The notes beneath the pieces were generated by a model that was not told the origin of the DNA, ran no database searches, and worked only from the letters and a program-made list of their open reading frames with translations. A DNA stretch of 21,933 bases from Ministeria vibrans ATCC 50519. Lineage: Eukaryota > Opisthokonta > Filasterea. A program made the translations under genes and the position numbers. Within the stretch, counting starts at the first letter, position 1. Each line of letters begins with the position of its first letter. The stretch is taken from the NCBI GenBank assembly GCA_943704425.1, contig CALSCP010001441.1:100572-122504 (forward strand), read 5' to 3'. Below, piece by piece: positions 9,014-20,919 of the stretch.

Positions 9014-10462
9014 ATGTCCGCGCCTATTTCCAACACGTCGGCATTTCAAATGGATGTGAACAGTTTGAAAGCAAGGTTCGATCATATGATCATCGACATT
9101 ATTGCTCACCCTCATCTTTGCAGCGTTCTTGCTTCTAAATCGCGTTCACTTGTTCGAATCACTACAAAGACCACCGTGAAGGAGGCTCTAATGCTTCTGT
9201 ATTCAAAGTACGCACATCACAGGGAATGTCTGAGAGAAGTGCGAGAACTCGCGCTCATCCTCAGAACTCGCACTCATCCTGATTACTCCGTACTCGCACT
9301 CATCCTGAGAACTCGTGTCTCGGTTGTTTTTTTGTTTTTCTCTGCAGCAACATTCTTTCCGTCCCAGTCTACGACGAGGATGAAAGTAGATTCATTGGCA
9401 TTCTTGCACTTTTGGATATTATGGCCTACGTGGCGTTTGGTCTGACCGAAATGGGCACCTTTGAAGATCGCGATATCACATTTTCACTCTTTGCGGAGGA
9501 GCGATTCTCGCTGAAACCCGCACACGAGCTGCTGGGCTTGACTCCTGAAGGACGCTCAGAAGACTCGCCTGTACCCATTGTCCACATTTTTGACGAAGAA
9601 GCTCGCGTCATGAAGGTGCTACACAAGTTTTCAACGGGCCAGAACCATCGCGTGCTTGTCGATTTTGGTCGACGCTTGTTTGTCCTACCCTGGCACGTGT
9701 ATCGCGTGGCTTCGCAGACAGACGCGCTCGCTTTTATTGCGCACTACCGTCGCCGTCACCACTACGTTGTGCACGGCTCTCTCGCCGAGCTGGGGCTCAT
9801 CGACCGCAATCAACAGCTCCTGAGCGTGCCCGACTCCACACAGACTGTCAAGGCATTCCGCACCATGCTCGAACACAATATCAGTTCGCTGTTGATTCTG
9901 CGTGAGAATGGCTCAGTCTTTGGTAAGGAAAAGAGAGAGTAAGGATTGCTTCATCTTACGCATCTGTGTGCTCCTGTGTTTGTAGGAACACTGAGCACGA
10001 GTGACCTTCGTCACATTACCGAAGTGTCCTTGCCAACATTGCTGCTCCCAGTCGAGACGTTTATCAAACACGTTCGTCACAGCGGTGGTACAAGCTACGT
10101 GTGGTGGCCAACGGAGAGGGTAAAAATAAAAATTAAGAACAGTTATTGTCGATGCACCTTCTGACGGATACAATATTTAGGCGTCTCTGGCTGATATTAT
10201 AGACTACATGGTGCGCTATCGCCACCACCGTGTCTGGGTCGTGGACGATACTGAACCCGATGCCAAGAGAGCGGTTGCTGTCGTCACTCAGACGGATATT
10301 ATCCGACATTTTGTCAAGAGTGTCCAATCGAGCGATGATTGTCCAGAAACGCTTCTTGAGTCTGTCGACCCACTGGCGACAAACGAAGAACAAGCAACTC
10401 CGGTGACTGAAGCGGGGGTCAGCGACACTACCAGGACCGAGACGGTAGCTGGTGATACCTAA
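9014..10462 (+). CDS. SNF4: SNF4/AMPK gamma-like protein with four CBS repeats
   Basis: Four exons, 9014-9207, 9348-9922, 9986-10119 and 10181-10462, give 394 residues. The family is the adenine-nucleotide-sensing gamma subunit of the AMPK/SNF1 energy-sensing kinase. CBS1: TVKEALMLLYSNNILSVPVY followed by FIGILALLDIMAYV. CBS2: about residues 155-190, ending RLFVLPWHVYRVA. CBS3: STQTVKAFRTMLEHNISSLL then GTLSTSDLRHITEV. CBS4: ASLADIIDYMVRYRHHRVWV then AVVTQTDIIRHFV. The ribose-binding Asp is visible in repeats 1, 3 and 4 (LLDIM, STSDLRH, TQTDIIRH) and absent in repeat 2, as is typical of AMPK gamma. Splice phases agree throughout, including the split codons AA|C and G|GA. The start is the first ATG after a probable acceptor at 9007; an upstream exon is possible. 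The orientation opposes the flanking BspA-like fragments, and the gene appears intact. Confidence 0.87.
9244..9317 (+). repeat. Short tandem repeat inside SNF4-like intron 1
   Basis: Three to four imperfect copies of a unit close to GAACTCGCACTCATCCTGA lie within the 140-bp intron 9208-9347. One copy carries a short insertion (TTACTCCGT). The repeats read through without stop, but the CBS1 sequence requires this segment to be spliced out. Confidence 0.75.
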
Positions 10463-10895
10463 AAAGAAGAGAGCAGTTTATTCCAGCGGACCTTTCGATT
10501 CTACAAAAAATNNNNNNNNNNNNNNNNNNNNNNNNNNNNNNNNNNNNNNNNNNAGTCTTATTTTGTAAAATTAAAAAAAGATTCCTTTTTGCAGAATCGT
10601 ATCCTTTCACTATGATGGTAGTACATGTCAGGTTACCATAAATACCACCACGTCGCAGGACAACAGACCAGGCCAAGGCCGTATAAACAACGATGTTTCC
10701 CAACTCCATGTTATTTTCATTTGCACAAACGAAAAGCGAAGGACAACATTAACACAAATTAAGCACGATAAAAAAAGCAGAGCCAGGTTGTTCCAAGAGC
10801 GCTAGCACATGGACACGGCATTGACACAGACTCGTCAATGTTAGTGGCGCGCTGCGCGCCCGTATAGCGCAGCGCGCAAGTGCAGGCATATCCAT
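10463..10895. other. Gap-containing stretch after the SNF4-like gene
   Basis: This stretch holds the 3' flank of the SNF4-like gene, the assembly gap and AT-rich DNA. A reading frame spanning the gap on the - strand is not credible because it uses the unknown bases. No gene is supported. Confidence 0.5.
10512..10553. other. Assembly gap (42 Ns)
   Basis: Forty-two consecutive unknown bases lie between the SNF4-like gene and the disordered - strand region. The gap lies within the block that separates the two BspA-like parts, which matters for judging whether that block is a real insertion. Confidence 1.
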
Positions 10896-11228
10896 TCACG
10901 TTTCGAGAGTGAGCATGCGGTTGGTGAGATTGACGCGACGACACCGGTGCTCTCCGTACCGCAGACGCACAAGCTCGTACAGCGAGTTGGTGAGTGAGTT
11001 GGAGAAGAACTGCATCCGCTCGAGAGGCACTGTCTTCCAGTCGTAGGAGAAGCGGATGAACATGGTGCAGCAGTGTGCCACACTCGCCGCGTTCGTCTGG
11101 TTGAGCGGAAAGGGCGTGAAGTAGGTGCAGTTGTTGTTCTACACAGTAGAGATCAGATTATTGCCACTGGCCACCAAGAAATTAGCATACTTACGCCGAC
11201 TGAGACAGAGCAGGTGTGGAAGTCCACA

Positions 11229-11749
<521 letters not shown>

Positions 11750-11754
<5 letters not shown>

Positions 11755-11981
11755 CCCATGTACCAATTGGGTGGTTGAATTCAAAAGCGCTTTCAAACAT
11801 GCGATGCATTGATGTGACCTGAGCGCAGATTTCGCGCATATCAGTACTGTACCATGGGGGATAATCAATTTCCTCTCTACTTACTGAGCTTGTGTTCCAA
11901 CTGTCAAGTGGTTGATTGAACGAAGAGGCCTCTTGAAACATGCTAGACATGGTTGTGACCTAAAAACGACAGCTCAATTAG

Positions 11982-12016
<35 letters not shown>

Positions 12017-12057
12017 GAAGAAGAAGAATACAACCCATTTATTAATGATACAGTCAT

Positions 12058-12104
<47 letters not shown>

Positions 12105-13173
12105 TAATAATAATAATAATTAATTTTATTATTATTATATTAATTTTCAATTTATACGCTTATTCATGCACATACCTTGCTCACGTCCCAATCATTAAGA
12201 TTTCCCAACTCCCCCAACCCCGATCCCCGAAAGGCGCGTGCCATGTTCGTTGTGCCTGTCAAATTAGGAGTGTCTGTTGCCAGTATCTCCAAGTTGGCTG
12301 CACCCCAAAAGTACCCGCCACTGTTGCCGAGAGAGAGTGAGCCCCACTGCAGCACTGAGCTCAATTTCAGGTTGTCTCCTCCAGCGTTGAAGCCCCACCC
12401 CTTGATTGTGCCTTCGATAACTACCATGTAGACCCCACTCTGAGCATAAGTATGCGCCACTTGGGTGTCATTGAAGGTAGTGATGTGGTCCTGCGTGCCG
12501 TCGCCCCACCAAACTGTGAAATTGTACGTGCCAGTCGACTCAAGTGGCAATTGAATCTGACTAGTGTTGCTCGAGCCAGTCGAAACTTTGGTCGTATCCC
12601 ACGTCGTGTTGAATAACGCTGCCCGTCGAGCAGAAATAATGGTCGCGTTTGACACCCCGGACTGGCATGAGCAGGCAGCAAGTTCCGCGCGCAGAGTGGC
12701 AACATCATCGACCAGTGAGTCCAACTGAAAGAGGGAGAATTGTTCTCACCCCAAACTGCATGGTAGATAGTAGCGTACCTTTACAAGAGCTGACAACGCT
12801 TGCCTTAGTTCACTTTCGCTGATAGAAACGTTGCCGATTCGAAGATGCGAACTCGAGAGACTCGATGATGCGCTCAGTGAGGCGCTCGTGGCGTCTGGCG
12901 GGGAAACCGTAAGCTCAGTAGCACGTACAAAAATAGAATCATTGACGCCTCGTCCAACACCCACAGCCCCTGGCGTGATAGTTGACGCGGCTGCGTTTAC
13001 GCTGGGGCCTTCACAGAGAATCAGAAGAAATGGGACTGCAATCAAAATGATTTGTCGGAGGTTCGCCGCTAAATGTAAAAAGGACACTGGTCGGAAATTA
13101 AGTCAATATCCTCAGTAAGCGAGCAATTCAATATTGACTTACTGGCTTTGCGAGGGACAAGATGGCGAAACAT
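11750..13173 (-). CDS. Secreted BspA-like (DUF285) surface protein, truncated at its second repeat
   Basis: Five exons: 13143-13173, 12779-13068, 12176-12724, 11885-11959 and 11750-11818. They give 337 residues. The first exon (MFRHLVPRKA) was placed by an ATG and GTAAGT donor that join in phase to ANLRQIILIAVPFLLILCEG, a clear signal peptide core ending near PSVNAAA. A short heptad-like stretch (SELRQALSALVKLDSLVDDV) follows. Next comes the family's N-terminal region: FNTTWDTTKVSTGSSNTSQI, a PKD-like WWGDGTQDHITTF, then SVLQWGSLSLGNSGGYFWGA, NLTGTTNM and NDWDVSK. Exon 4 is one full repeat, VTTMSSMFQEASSFNQPLDS. Exon 5 starts a second repeat (VTSMHRMFESAFEFNHPIGT) but hits TGA after 22 of 25 codons, exactly where OGDH-like sequence begins. 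Family members normally carry many repeats and end in WGTCP. The product may be a truncated secreted protein, or the gene may be dead. Confidence 0.82.
11975..12150. repeat. AAT/ATT triplet repeats in BspA-like intron 3
   Basis: Two AAT arrays (about 11984-12016 and 12059-12120) are followed by ATT-rich DNA at 12121-12140. They lie in the 216-bp intron 11960-12175. With the similar array at 11441-11590, they bracket the repeat exons at the OGDH junction. Confidence 0.9.
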
Positions 13174-14089
13174 ACACGGGGAACACGAAGTAGGGAGTAA
13201 TTCTAAGAGAGAATTAAAAAGAGTCAACAAAAACGCAAAACGACCACAAACGACAAACGATTCGCAGATGAGCCAAGTAGCCAACACAGAGTGTACAGAA
13301 TTTTTAACAGTAGCGAGAGGAATTGGAAACAAGAAGACATTTCCCAATATTGTGATTATATTGTGACTGTTGCTCAATTGATATCAAAGTCGCATCTGAC
13401 CCACAAGTAAAACGAGGATGTTTTTCACACGAAATGATCACTCTCAGCCAGCACCCAGTAGTAATACTAAATACATGCATAAAGTCGTGTGCGCGACCTG
13501 ATTTGTGGCGTTTGAAGCGCTCATATATTTTGACGTTAATCATACACCATCCATATATACCAAAGGCAGAAAAAGAACACACAACTTCACCACAACTTCC
13601 GGGCGTCTCCGGCGCGTCGACGGAGGAGAATTGACAAGATCCTAAACTGCGCTAGGAATCTTGTGACTTGTATGAGACAGAGCAGGTGATAGCACGCTAA
13701 GGAGTAGCAGAGACCGTTCACACAAATAATCGAGAATGCAAGTCAATTCCCCGCTCTCAGCCATCAATACCGCCGTTTGCATCAGTAGTACCACACCATT
13801 CAGGCATTCACATGCTACTTAATACACCGTTTGCGCAACACAGTGTGTCGGCAGGTGGTGGTATGCGCTGGGAATATATTCTGCCGTCGACGCGCAAAAT
13901 CACACACAAAACACAACTGTCATCCTAACACATGGCTTTGCAACCCCTGCACCCAAGTCACCCATGGGTCATGGCGAAAAAGCAAGGGGACTTACTTGGA
14001 AGTTGTGAAAACGAGTGAATAAGGAAGAAATAACAAACAATCACTTCTATTACAGGCAGGAGCATCGATTGGAAGCGGAGGCAGGCTGG
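13174..14089. other. Intergenic stretch
   Basis: This region of about 0.9 kb lies between the 5' end of the truncated BspA-like gene and the 3' end of the helicase-FN3 gene, both on the - strand. It should hold the promoter of the former and the 3' flank of the latter. The only structure I see is a short inverted repeat at 13635-13663. Part of 13992-14089 may be coding if the alternative last exon of the helicase-FN3 gene is used. Confidence 0.5.
13635..13663. repeat. Short imperfect inverted repeat
   Basis: CAAGATCCTA and TAGGAATCTTG are near-perfect reverse complements (one unpaired base) around an 8-base loop. It could form a small hairpin. It lies about 460 bases upstream of the BspA-like start, and no function is evident. 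Confidence 0.5.
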
Positions 14090-17000
14090 CTAATGTTCGG
14101 CTGATGGCCAGACAAGTGATGCGATAGGCGTTAGATACACCATATCCTGGGAGGGACATAAGCTCTGCACAAAGGCTGGCACTGGGTCAGGAGAGCAAGC
14201 GCTGCCACCGTCGGGGGGGGGGGGGGGGGGTTTAAAGTTTTCTTCATTTTTTTTTACCTCTGTGTCATCGGAAAGCCCTTTGAGAGTGAGCAACGTATCG
14301 CGAAGGCCCCGCGCGTACTCTACGTCGTCGACACACACAGTGTAACTGAGACTTGTGTCGGTGTCGTTCACACAGGTCGGAGGTGTCCAGTGGACACGCA
14401 CACAGCCCGTAGGCATGTCGTCGTTGGGTGCGGTGGCAATCAACTGCGTGCATGGGGAGGAAACTCTCTTGGCGGTCGAGACGATGGCTGTCACGGCGGC
14501 CTCCTTGTTGTTCGCCACCAAAACGACGAGAGAGTACCGATGGAAAGGAACAAGACTCAACCCACCTTCAGCAGTTGGGAGTTGCGCCACAACCAACTGG
14601 CGCGTCCGCACATCTTGCCCAATCTGCTCACCACTGTCGCAATCAAATAGACTCACACAGTACTCCAGCACATCGTCTCCACCCTGGTACTCAATCGGTG
14701 GCTCCCACGCAATCTGCAGCAAAGCATCGGCCGTCGGGAAGAACGTCAAAGACTGGGGTGCAGTGGGCAGCTCAGTGGGCGTCTCGGCCGGATGATCGCC
14801 TGGCGATGCAGCCTCGGGACTGTCAAGTGCATCATGGTTCCGCGCCACAACGGACGCCGTGTAGAGGCGACGTGAACGCGCAGGCATACTGAAGAAAGGT
14901 CGTGCGCCTGAAATGACCATCTCATGCACAACACAGTCACGAGCATCGCGTTTGGACGTCTCCATCACGCGCACCACATAAGCATCAACATGACCATTGG
15001 CAATTAGTGGAGGCTATAGCAATAAAAATGAGAATATAAATAAATTTATTAATCATGATGACATAATATTATTGTTATTAAATTATTATTAATAATAATT
15101 ATTTGTTTTTCTCTTTTCGATTTACCTGCCACTGCACTTCCAGCGTCATGCGCTGGGACTGTTCGTCGCCAACGTGGACCGTCACGGTGACATCACGTGG
15201 AGCAGATGGACCTACATTGCAAAAAACAAAACAAAAAAACAAAACAATAAATTTTATTAGTTGTACGACAGGGGGTTCGGCGCACTTACACCAGGCAGGC
15301 ATTCGCACTGTCACTGGAGGACCCGTGAGACAGTTTCCAGTTTGCAGAGTCAAACTGAGCGTGTATGTGTACTCGGTAAGCGGTTTCACATCGCGATCGG
15401 CCAGAACCACAATTTTCCCGTCGTTCAACAGCTCTCCACGTCTCTCCTGCGGTATATCCAGCTTCCGGCTGTCCGAGCAGATAATTTGTAGGGAAGTCTC
15501 GCGCTGTGACAGCAGTGAACGAAACAGTTCAGATTGTCTCCAAGTGAGCATGGCCGCATACGGAAACAAGTAGCCCCCATGCCCATCGTGCTCTCGAGGC
15601 ACGGGAATCGCGTCGCACATGGCCTCCGCCTCAATCTAGCAAAAATGTAATAATTAAAAGTGATGAGCTAAACAGCTGATTTTTCCCCCCTTACCGCCAA
15701 CTGCTCTGGTCCGTCCTTTTGAATCCACTCTGGGTTGCCCATTTGCGATACTTCAAGCATAAGAACCTTGGCAATGCGCTCCATCTCATCCGTACCCCTG
15801 CCGTCGACGAGAACCATTCGCACCGAGGACCACGGCACACCCAACGAGAGCAATTGACGCTCCAGTGTCACGCAGAATTCAGGTAAAGCAAGAAATCGTT
15901 CGCGCATCAGACGCGACAGCGCCTGGGGCTCAAACGGCACCGCAACCATCAAGGGACGTTCACCAACACCATAGCGCAGTGCAACTGCCTCCAATGACTC
16001 GCCCAGATAACGGAATGGAACCACAAGAGGCGCCGCAAGTTGTGGAAGCGCGCCCCCCTCAAAAATCTCCTTCTCCATTCCAAGTCGAACTCGTTCAATG
16101 GTGGAACCAAGCGCACGGCCAACCGTCACAACCCCGTCTGCACGCGCTTGGTCAAGCGGCACAGCCTTGCGCACAAGCTCACAATGACCGTCGCGACCAT
16201 GCAAGTCGCGGATGAGTCGCGACAGACTGATGCGCGATGTGCGCGACGGACCATCATGATTGTTGTCGTCACCCGCTTCGCCTTCAAATCGACACATCGC
16301 TCTCGATGTGAACACACAAAAGCGGCGGCGTGCACACGCACATGCCACGCGTAGACGCACATCGGCCACCGCGGCGCGACCCAGTCCAGTAACGCGCGAC
16401 TTGCTTCCATCAAAGACACACGAGAGAAACACACTGTCCGCTTCAAGTCCCTCGCACCCGACAACGCTACTCACACGCACACGCTGTGCGAGTGACGGCA
16501 TATGCTGGTGTCGCGCTCTCAGCAACTGACGTAAGTACCGCTCTTGCCCGCGCGTCACAGCTAAAACGAGGCACGTCTCGGACGTCCCGACGACTTCCTT
16601 CACAATGGCCTCGGCCTCGACTACATTCACCATGCCACCCTTGTGCTCGCTCGCTCGACTGCCCTCGATTTGAAATACACCACTGGGTACAATACTGTCG
16701 GGCACGGTCGGGGTGGGCACGTTCGGCGAGAATGGCAGACGTGGCACGCCCTCAAAGCCAGCCACGTTGCAGCGATACGCACCCAACAGGCGCACTTGAC
16801 TGACCGCATCCACAGCATGCCCTGCAGCCGTATGTGTGCGAACCATGTCGGGCGACTCGTGCGTCCACCACTGGTCACGTGGCAGTCGCAGAGGTGGCAT
16901 GCCCTTGGGATTTACTGTCATTACGACCACAGCTTCGGCATGGGCGCGCGCAATTGACGAGGCAATCTCACAGGGCATCAGCTGATTCGCTCCGTCGACA

Positions 17001-20000
17001 AAAATACGCTCAAATTCAAAGTCGGTTGTGAGCAACGATGCCACCGTCGCTGGCGTGGCCACAAGCACGGGACAGAGTGACTGCACAAGTCGAGCCACGC
17101 TCGGACCATCACTGTCCGTCAGAATGCGCTGCAGGCCCCCGCCCTGGCGCAGCGCATCCACCGCCGTACTGCTCCACTCGGATGACCGTTCGTCGGGGGA
17201 CACACCACGAGAAAGCAGTCGTTGCACAAGGGCTGCACGCACCACGTCGCCATCAAGCTCACAAAGACGCACTTCCAATTGCTTCACTTGTGCCACCACC
17301 GAAAAGAAATCGGCCGCCTGGGTGATTCCACGGGGGTCATTCAGTCGATTGAGGCGCTCCACCAGTGTTTGTCGGTCGCGCCGGCGTGCGTCCACGTCTC
17401 CCACAATATCACACGCATCCTGCGGGTACTTTTCCAGAGCAAGACTCATCTGTCGTCGAAGTGCAAGTGATGCTTGCGTTTCGTTTGTCAAGTCAAGCGC
17501 AAACGACCCCGGCAGTCCAAAGAGCTTGGCAAGGCGCGAGACAAACGCCGCAGCACTCGCCATAGTCGGTGTCAACACAAGCACGCGTTGCTGAGCGGCC
17601 ACTGCATTTGCTGCCGCACACAACAGCGTCTCGGTCTTACCACTGCCCGAACTACCAACCAGACGCAAAATTGCGGGCCCACCACCACCACCACCACCAC
17701 CACCAACACAGCTTGCATACACGGCGGTGAGTTGCTCAGTGTCAATCGAAACAGGCCGAAAAATGTCACGCAGGCGTTGTGCGACGGGAACAGGGTGCAG
17801 GGGCAGCACAGGTTGAGGTGCCGCACCGCTAGCAGGTGTGACATGTTCCAAAAACACATCAATGGGAGAGGCAGGTGCTGCACGACTGAAAGCGCGTTGC
17901 AAATCGGCAAGCATGAGCAACGATGGGTCGGTGATGGTCGCGGTGGTGGTGGCGGACCGCTTGAGGGTCACTGTCAGATCGGACGAGAGGCCGGCCAGAG
18001 CGCAACGAGCGCGCAAGACACGAACGGCGTTCACAATGGAAAGCGCCTCGACAAATAAGGGCGCCACCGAGTCGCTTGTCAGCAGCGGTGACATGACCAG
18101 CGGTGCGCCCGTGGCCTCCATGCGAACCAAGCGCCGTGTCAAAGTGAAATCATCCGAAGCGTCAACCACCGAAAGGCGGACGGGCAGACGGAAGAGAGGC
18201 TCCGAGTGCGCCATGGCAACGCTCGTCGAGACGCGGCCAAACTCTAGGATGTACTGTGACGCACGACCACTCACAACAACGCTATCGAGCAAAGCTGCGT
18301 AAGCGGCGACGCTCGTGCCATTGTGACACAAGAGACGCACTTGATCCTTGTCAGACCTAAACGCAAGCCACAGACGCAAGGCATTGTCGGCGGGGTGATT
18401 CACGGGTAAAGAGGCTGCGGTGGGAACCGTCGGCGCGATTGGTCCCATCAGGTCGATGCGACGTTGAGTCGTTGGACAACAGAGCAGCTGTAAAAGCGCA
18501 CAGAAAAAAGACTCACTGGGCACGTCAATGGCAACCGATCGTGATCCATCCGCGCGTGCTAGTGGTGGTGTACCAACATCGTCACCTGGTCGAAGGGGAG
18601 GTGGCTGACGACGGACACGACCAGGTGTGACCGGCACAGGTGCGCCGTCAGCGTCATCATCACTCTCCATCCCCAGACGACCCTCTCGCTCTTCCCGCTC
18701 CGCTTCCATCTCTTCCTCCTCCTCATCATCCGTCACGTCCATGAGCAAATCATCTTCATCATCATCATCATCGTCATCATCGTAGTCGTCCGAATTCACA
18801 ATGAAACTTTGCATAGACGCGTCGTCCTCGTCTTCTTCGCTTGTGTCATCGTGATGCTGGGTGGTACGAACGACAATGCGCGTTGCACGAGGTACCGTCT
18901 CGTGGTTTTCGTCGTCGCTCTCGATCACATCCAAGTCACCCTCATCTCCATGGTCGTTTTCCTGCTGTTGTGCCACAAGCCACGAGGGTCTCATAAGAAT
19001 GGGGAACGCTTGATTGCACAAGTGTTCAGTGTCGTGCTCGGTGATGGTTCGGGCATTTGACAGTCGCTCAATAATGGACCGTTTCGTGCGATCGTCTCGC
19101 CAACGAGAGAGGGCAAGAAGAGGACGCACAAGCGCCACTGAAGCGTGGACCATACGTTCAATATGGCTCAGATGCGACGAGTCTAGCGGAGCGTCAAGCA
19201 TCAGATGATCGCACATGTCATGGAGAAGTCCCGCGTGGGAGAGCGCAATCAAGGTACTCGCGGAAGAAGTGTGGTAGAGGTGCGCGGTGAGCAAATCAAA
19301 CACCAAAAACTCCTCGTTCTGGTTTTCCAACGCTGGTCGAGATTGAGGGGAGGGCGTACCGTCGCTCGTGTACTGGGCATGCCAAGTGAGTTGATGGTCG
19401 AGTGCAGCAAGATCAACGCAAGTCGCACGGAAAGGACCATGCTGAAAAGGGCGCCAGTGGGAGTGGTGCCAAGTGGCAAGAGCAGACCAACCGGCATGCA
19501 GCGAAAGCACAAAGACAGGAAGCCCATCGCTTTGAGAAAGTTCGCGGAAGAGACGCTGCGCATGTTGAAGAGAGGGTGACACCGGTGATTTGCACATCGG
19601 TACACCATCAGCAACGGTCGCTGGCGCAGCACGTGACATGTCCTCCGGCCAGATAGAGCATAGAAGCTGTCGTTCGACAAGGCGCATGTTTTGCTCGGGC
19701 GCAGACAAGCTGAGAGCAAGGCATGGGGTGACCGAGGCTAAGCAGACACGACCCGTGCGAGTCGTTGCAGTGTGCTCAGCGGTACTAGATGGGATTTCGG
19801 CACGAGGAAGTATGCGTACGAGGAAGACGACCGCAAGAAAAGTGGCGCAGGAAGCCTCCTCACGACGCGGTGAAGGGACCGCTGAAGCATAGCGCTCAAT
19901 GGGAATGGCGACCGTGGCGTCCACCTCGACCACTGTCCTGGAGTGTGCAGAGACAGTCACAGTACAACGGCTGCCGTTTTCACTGGTCGTGTCACAGTTG

Positions 20001-20919
20001 TGCATAGGAAGGGCCTCTTCAATGTTGACGGTTGCATCTTGCGAACACACCTCCAGTTCGCATTTCGTTGCACATTGTGTGGCAGAGTCGTGTGGCAAAG
20101 CGAACCAACGCATCGCAGCTGTGACTTGCACCAACGCATCTTGGTCCGTACGAATGGAAAAGGATCGGCGGAAGGATGTGGGATAGGCCAAAACCTAAAA
20201 AATTGGGTATGATTATTATTCGAGGGGAGTGCAAAAGCGAACATGGAAGCTTAGCGAACCTTATGAATGTCACCTGTGTGTTGGTCAACACTGGCGCTCA
20301 CAGTCATGCGATCGTCTTCCACACTGCCATAGTCTATGGACAGGTCTACACGTCGATAGAGGAAGCTGGTGGAGTTTGTACGGGCAAGGACGGCCAGATA
20401 TCGACCAGCGTCCATCGCCGAGAACTGTCCTTGCAAAAAAGACGGCTGCAGCGAGCGCGAGAGGCTGCCGTCGGCCAGTTGGTGTCGCAGGAGAACAAGT
20501 TGGTCCTGTTCCTGCTCGCACCACCACGGCTGCGAGAGAGGGGCGCCCAGCGCAAGCGAAAACGACGATGCAATGAATTGAAGCGATGCGAGCCGTCGAC
20601 CGGCACTGTAGCATTGGTAGTCGCCACACGCAAGCTCGTCAACAGCAATCTTGCAAGAACAAGGGCTCTGGATGACGACGGTGCAGTCGAGGGGAGCCCA
20701 GTTGCGCTGCGGAGGGCGAAACTCGAGTCGCAAATCGCGAGGCGCCTCATCACCACCCGCCCATGTCAGCAGAAGGTGCGCCAATTCGCCAAAGGGCACC
20801 AAATCGTTTGTCGTTGACGTCGCCGTGTCGTCATCGCCGCTCGCCAGGGTTAAGGTGAACTAATGGAAAACGAGAAACGATCAGCGGAAAATCTTTTGTC
20901 TTTTCGTGCGTACCGTCAT
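14090..20919 (-). CDS. Large protein: acidic tract, degenerate SF1 (UPF1-like) helicase core and C-terminal FN3 domains
   Basis: Exons: 20914-20919 (ATG ACG only), 20260-20859, 15695-20194 (1,500 codons uninterrupted), 15290-15635, 15126-15211 and 14258-15013, about 2,098 residues before an uncertain last exon. Phases agree at each junction. Residues about 1-640 are unrecognised. An Asp/Glu tract lies near 640-730 and a poly-Gly run just before the helicase. Walker A is intact at about 1048-1056 (GSSGSGKTET). Later motifs are altered: motif II FVDGANQL has Gly where DEAxQ helicases have catalytic Glu (about 1269); motif III is TVNPKGMPPL instead of GDxxQLPP; motif V is VVGCEGLEADSV; motif VI is VACACARRRFCVF. 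After about 1703 come three FN3 domains and the start of a fourth (for example LTEYTYTLSL, PSAPRDVTVT, LPTAPQSLTFF, VRVHWTPPT). It may bind nucleotide without unwinding; that is inference. No signal peptide is seen. The low-coordinate end given is the in-frame stop of the unspliced reading. Confidence 0.75.
14213..14230 (+). repeat. G18 homopolymer near the 3' end of the helicase-FN3 gene
   Basis: Eighteen Gs in a row (Cs on the coding strand) follow a GTAAAA donor-like site that ends the last confident exon at 14258. Read unspliced they would encode a proline run, but the tract more likely lies in an intron. Homopolymers this long are also common assembly errors. Confidence 0.95.
15212..15289 (-). 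other. Stop-free, frame-neutral intron between FN3 domains 1 and 2
   Basis: This 78-bp intron (GTAAGT...TGTAG) interrupts a Cys codon (T|GT). Its length is a multiple of three and it has no in-frame stop. If retained, it would insert 26 residues including LIKFIVLFFCFVFCNV, a strongly hydrophobic segment. The consensus splice sites and T-rich content favour removal. Confidence 0.7.
17678..17706 (-). repeat. GGT triplet run encoding poly-glycine
   Basis: Tandem CAC units on the + strand read as nine glycines immediately N-terminal to the helicase Walker A motif. It probably forms a flexible linker; length variation would stay in frame. Confidence 0.9.
18746..18784 (-). repeat. GAT triplet run encoding an acidic tract
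   Basis: Repeated ATC on the + strand gives an aspartate run (DDYDDDDDDDDEDDLL) in the linker of the large helicase-FN3 protein. A Glu/Asp-rich segment (18650-18730) follows it in the protein. Confidence 0.88.

Noticed and set aside
10428-10709. Reading frame spanning the N gap
   Set aside because: Fourteen of its residues come from unknown bases, and the flanks show no similarity.
17838-19892. Many + strand frames of 60-150 codons over the helicase exon
   Set aside because: All lie opposite the single 4.5-kb coding exon and have no domain similarity.
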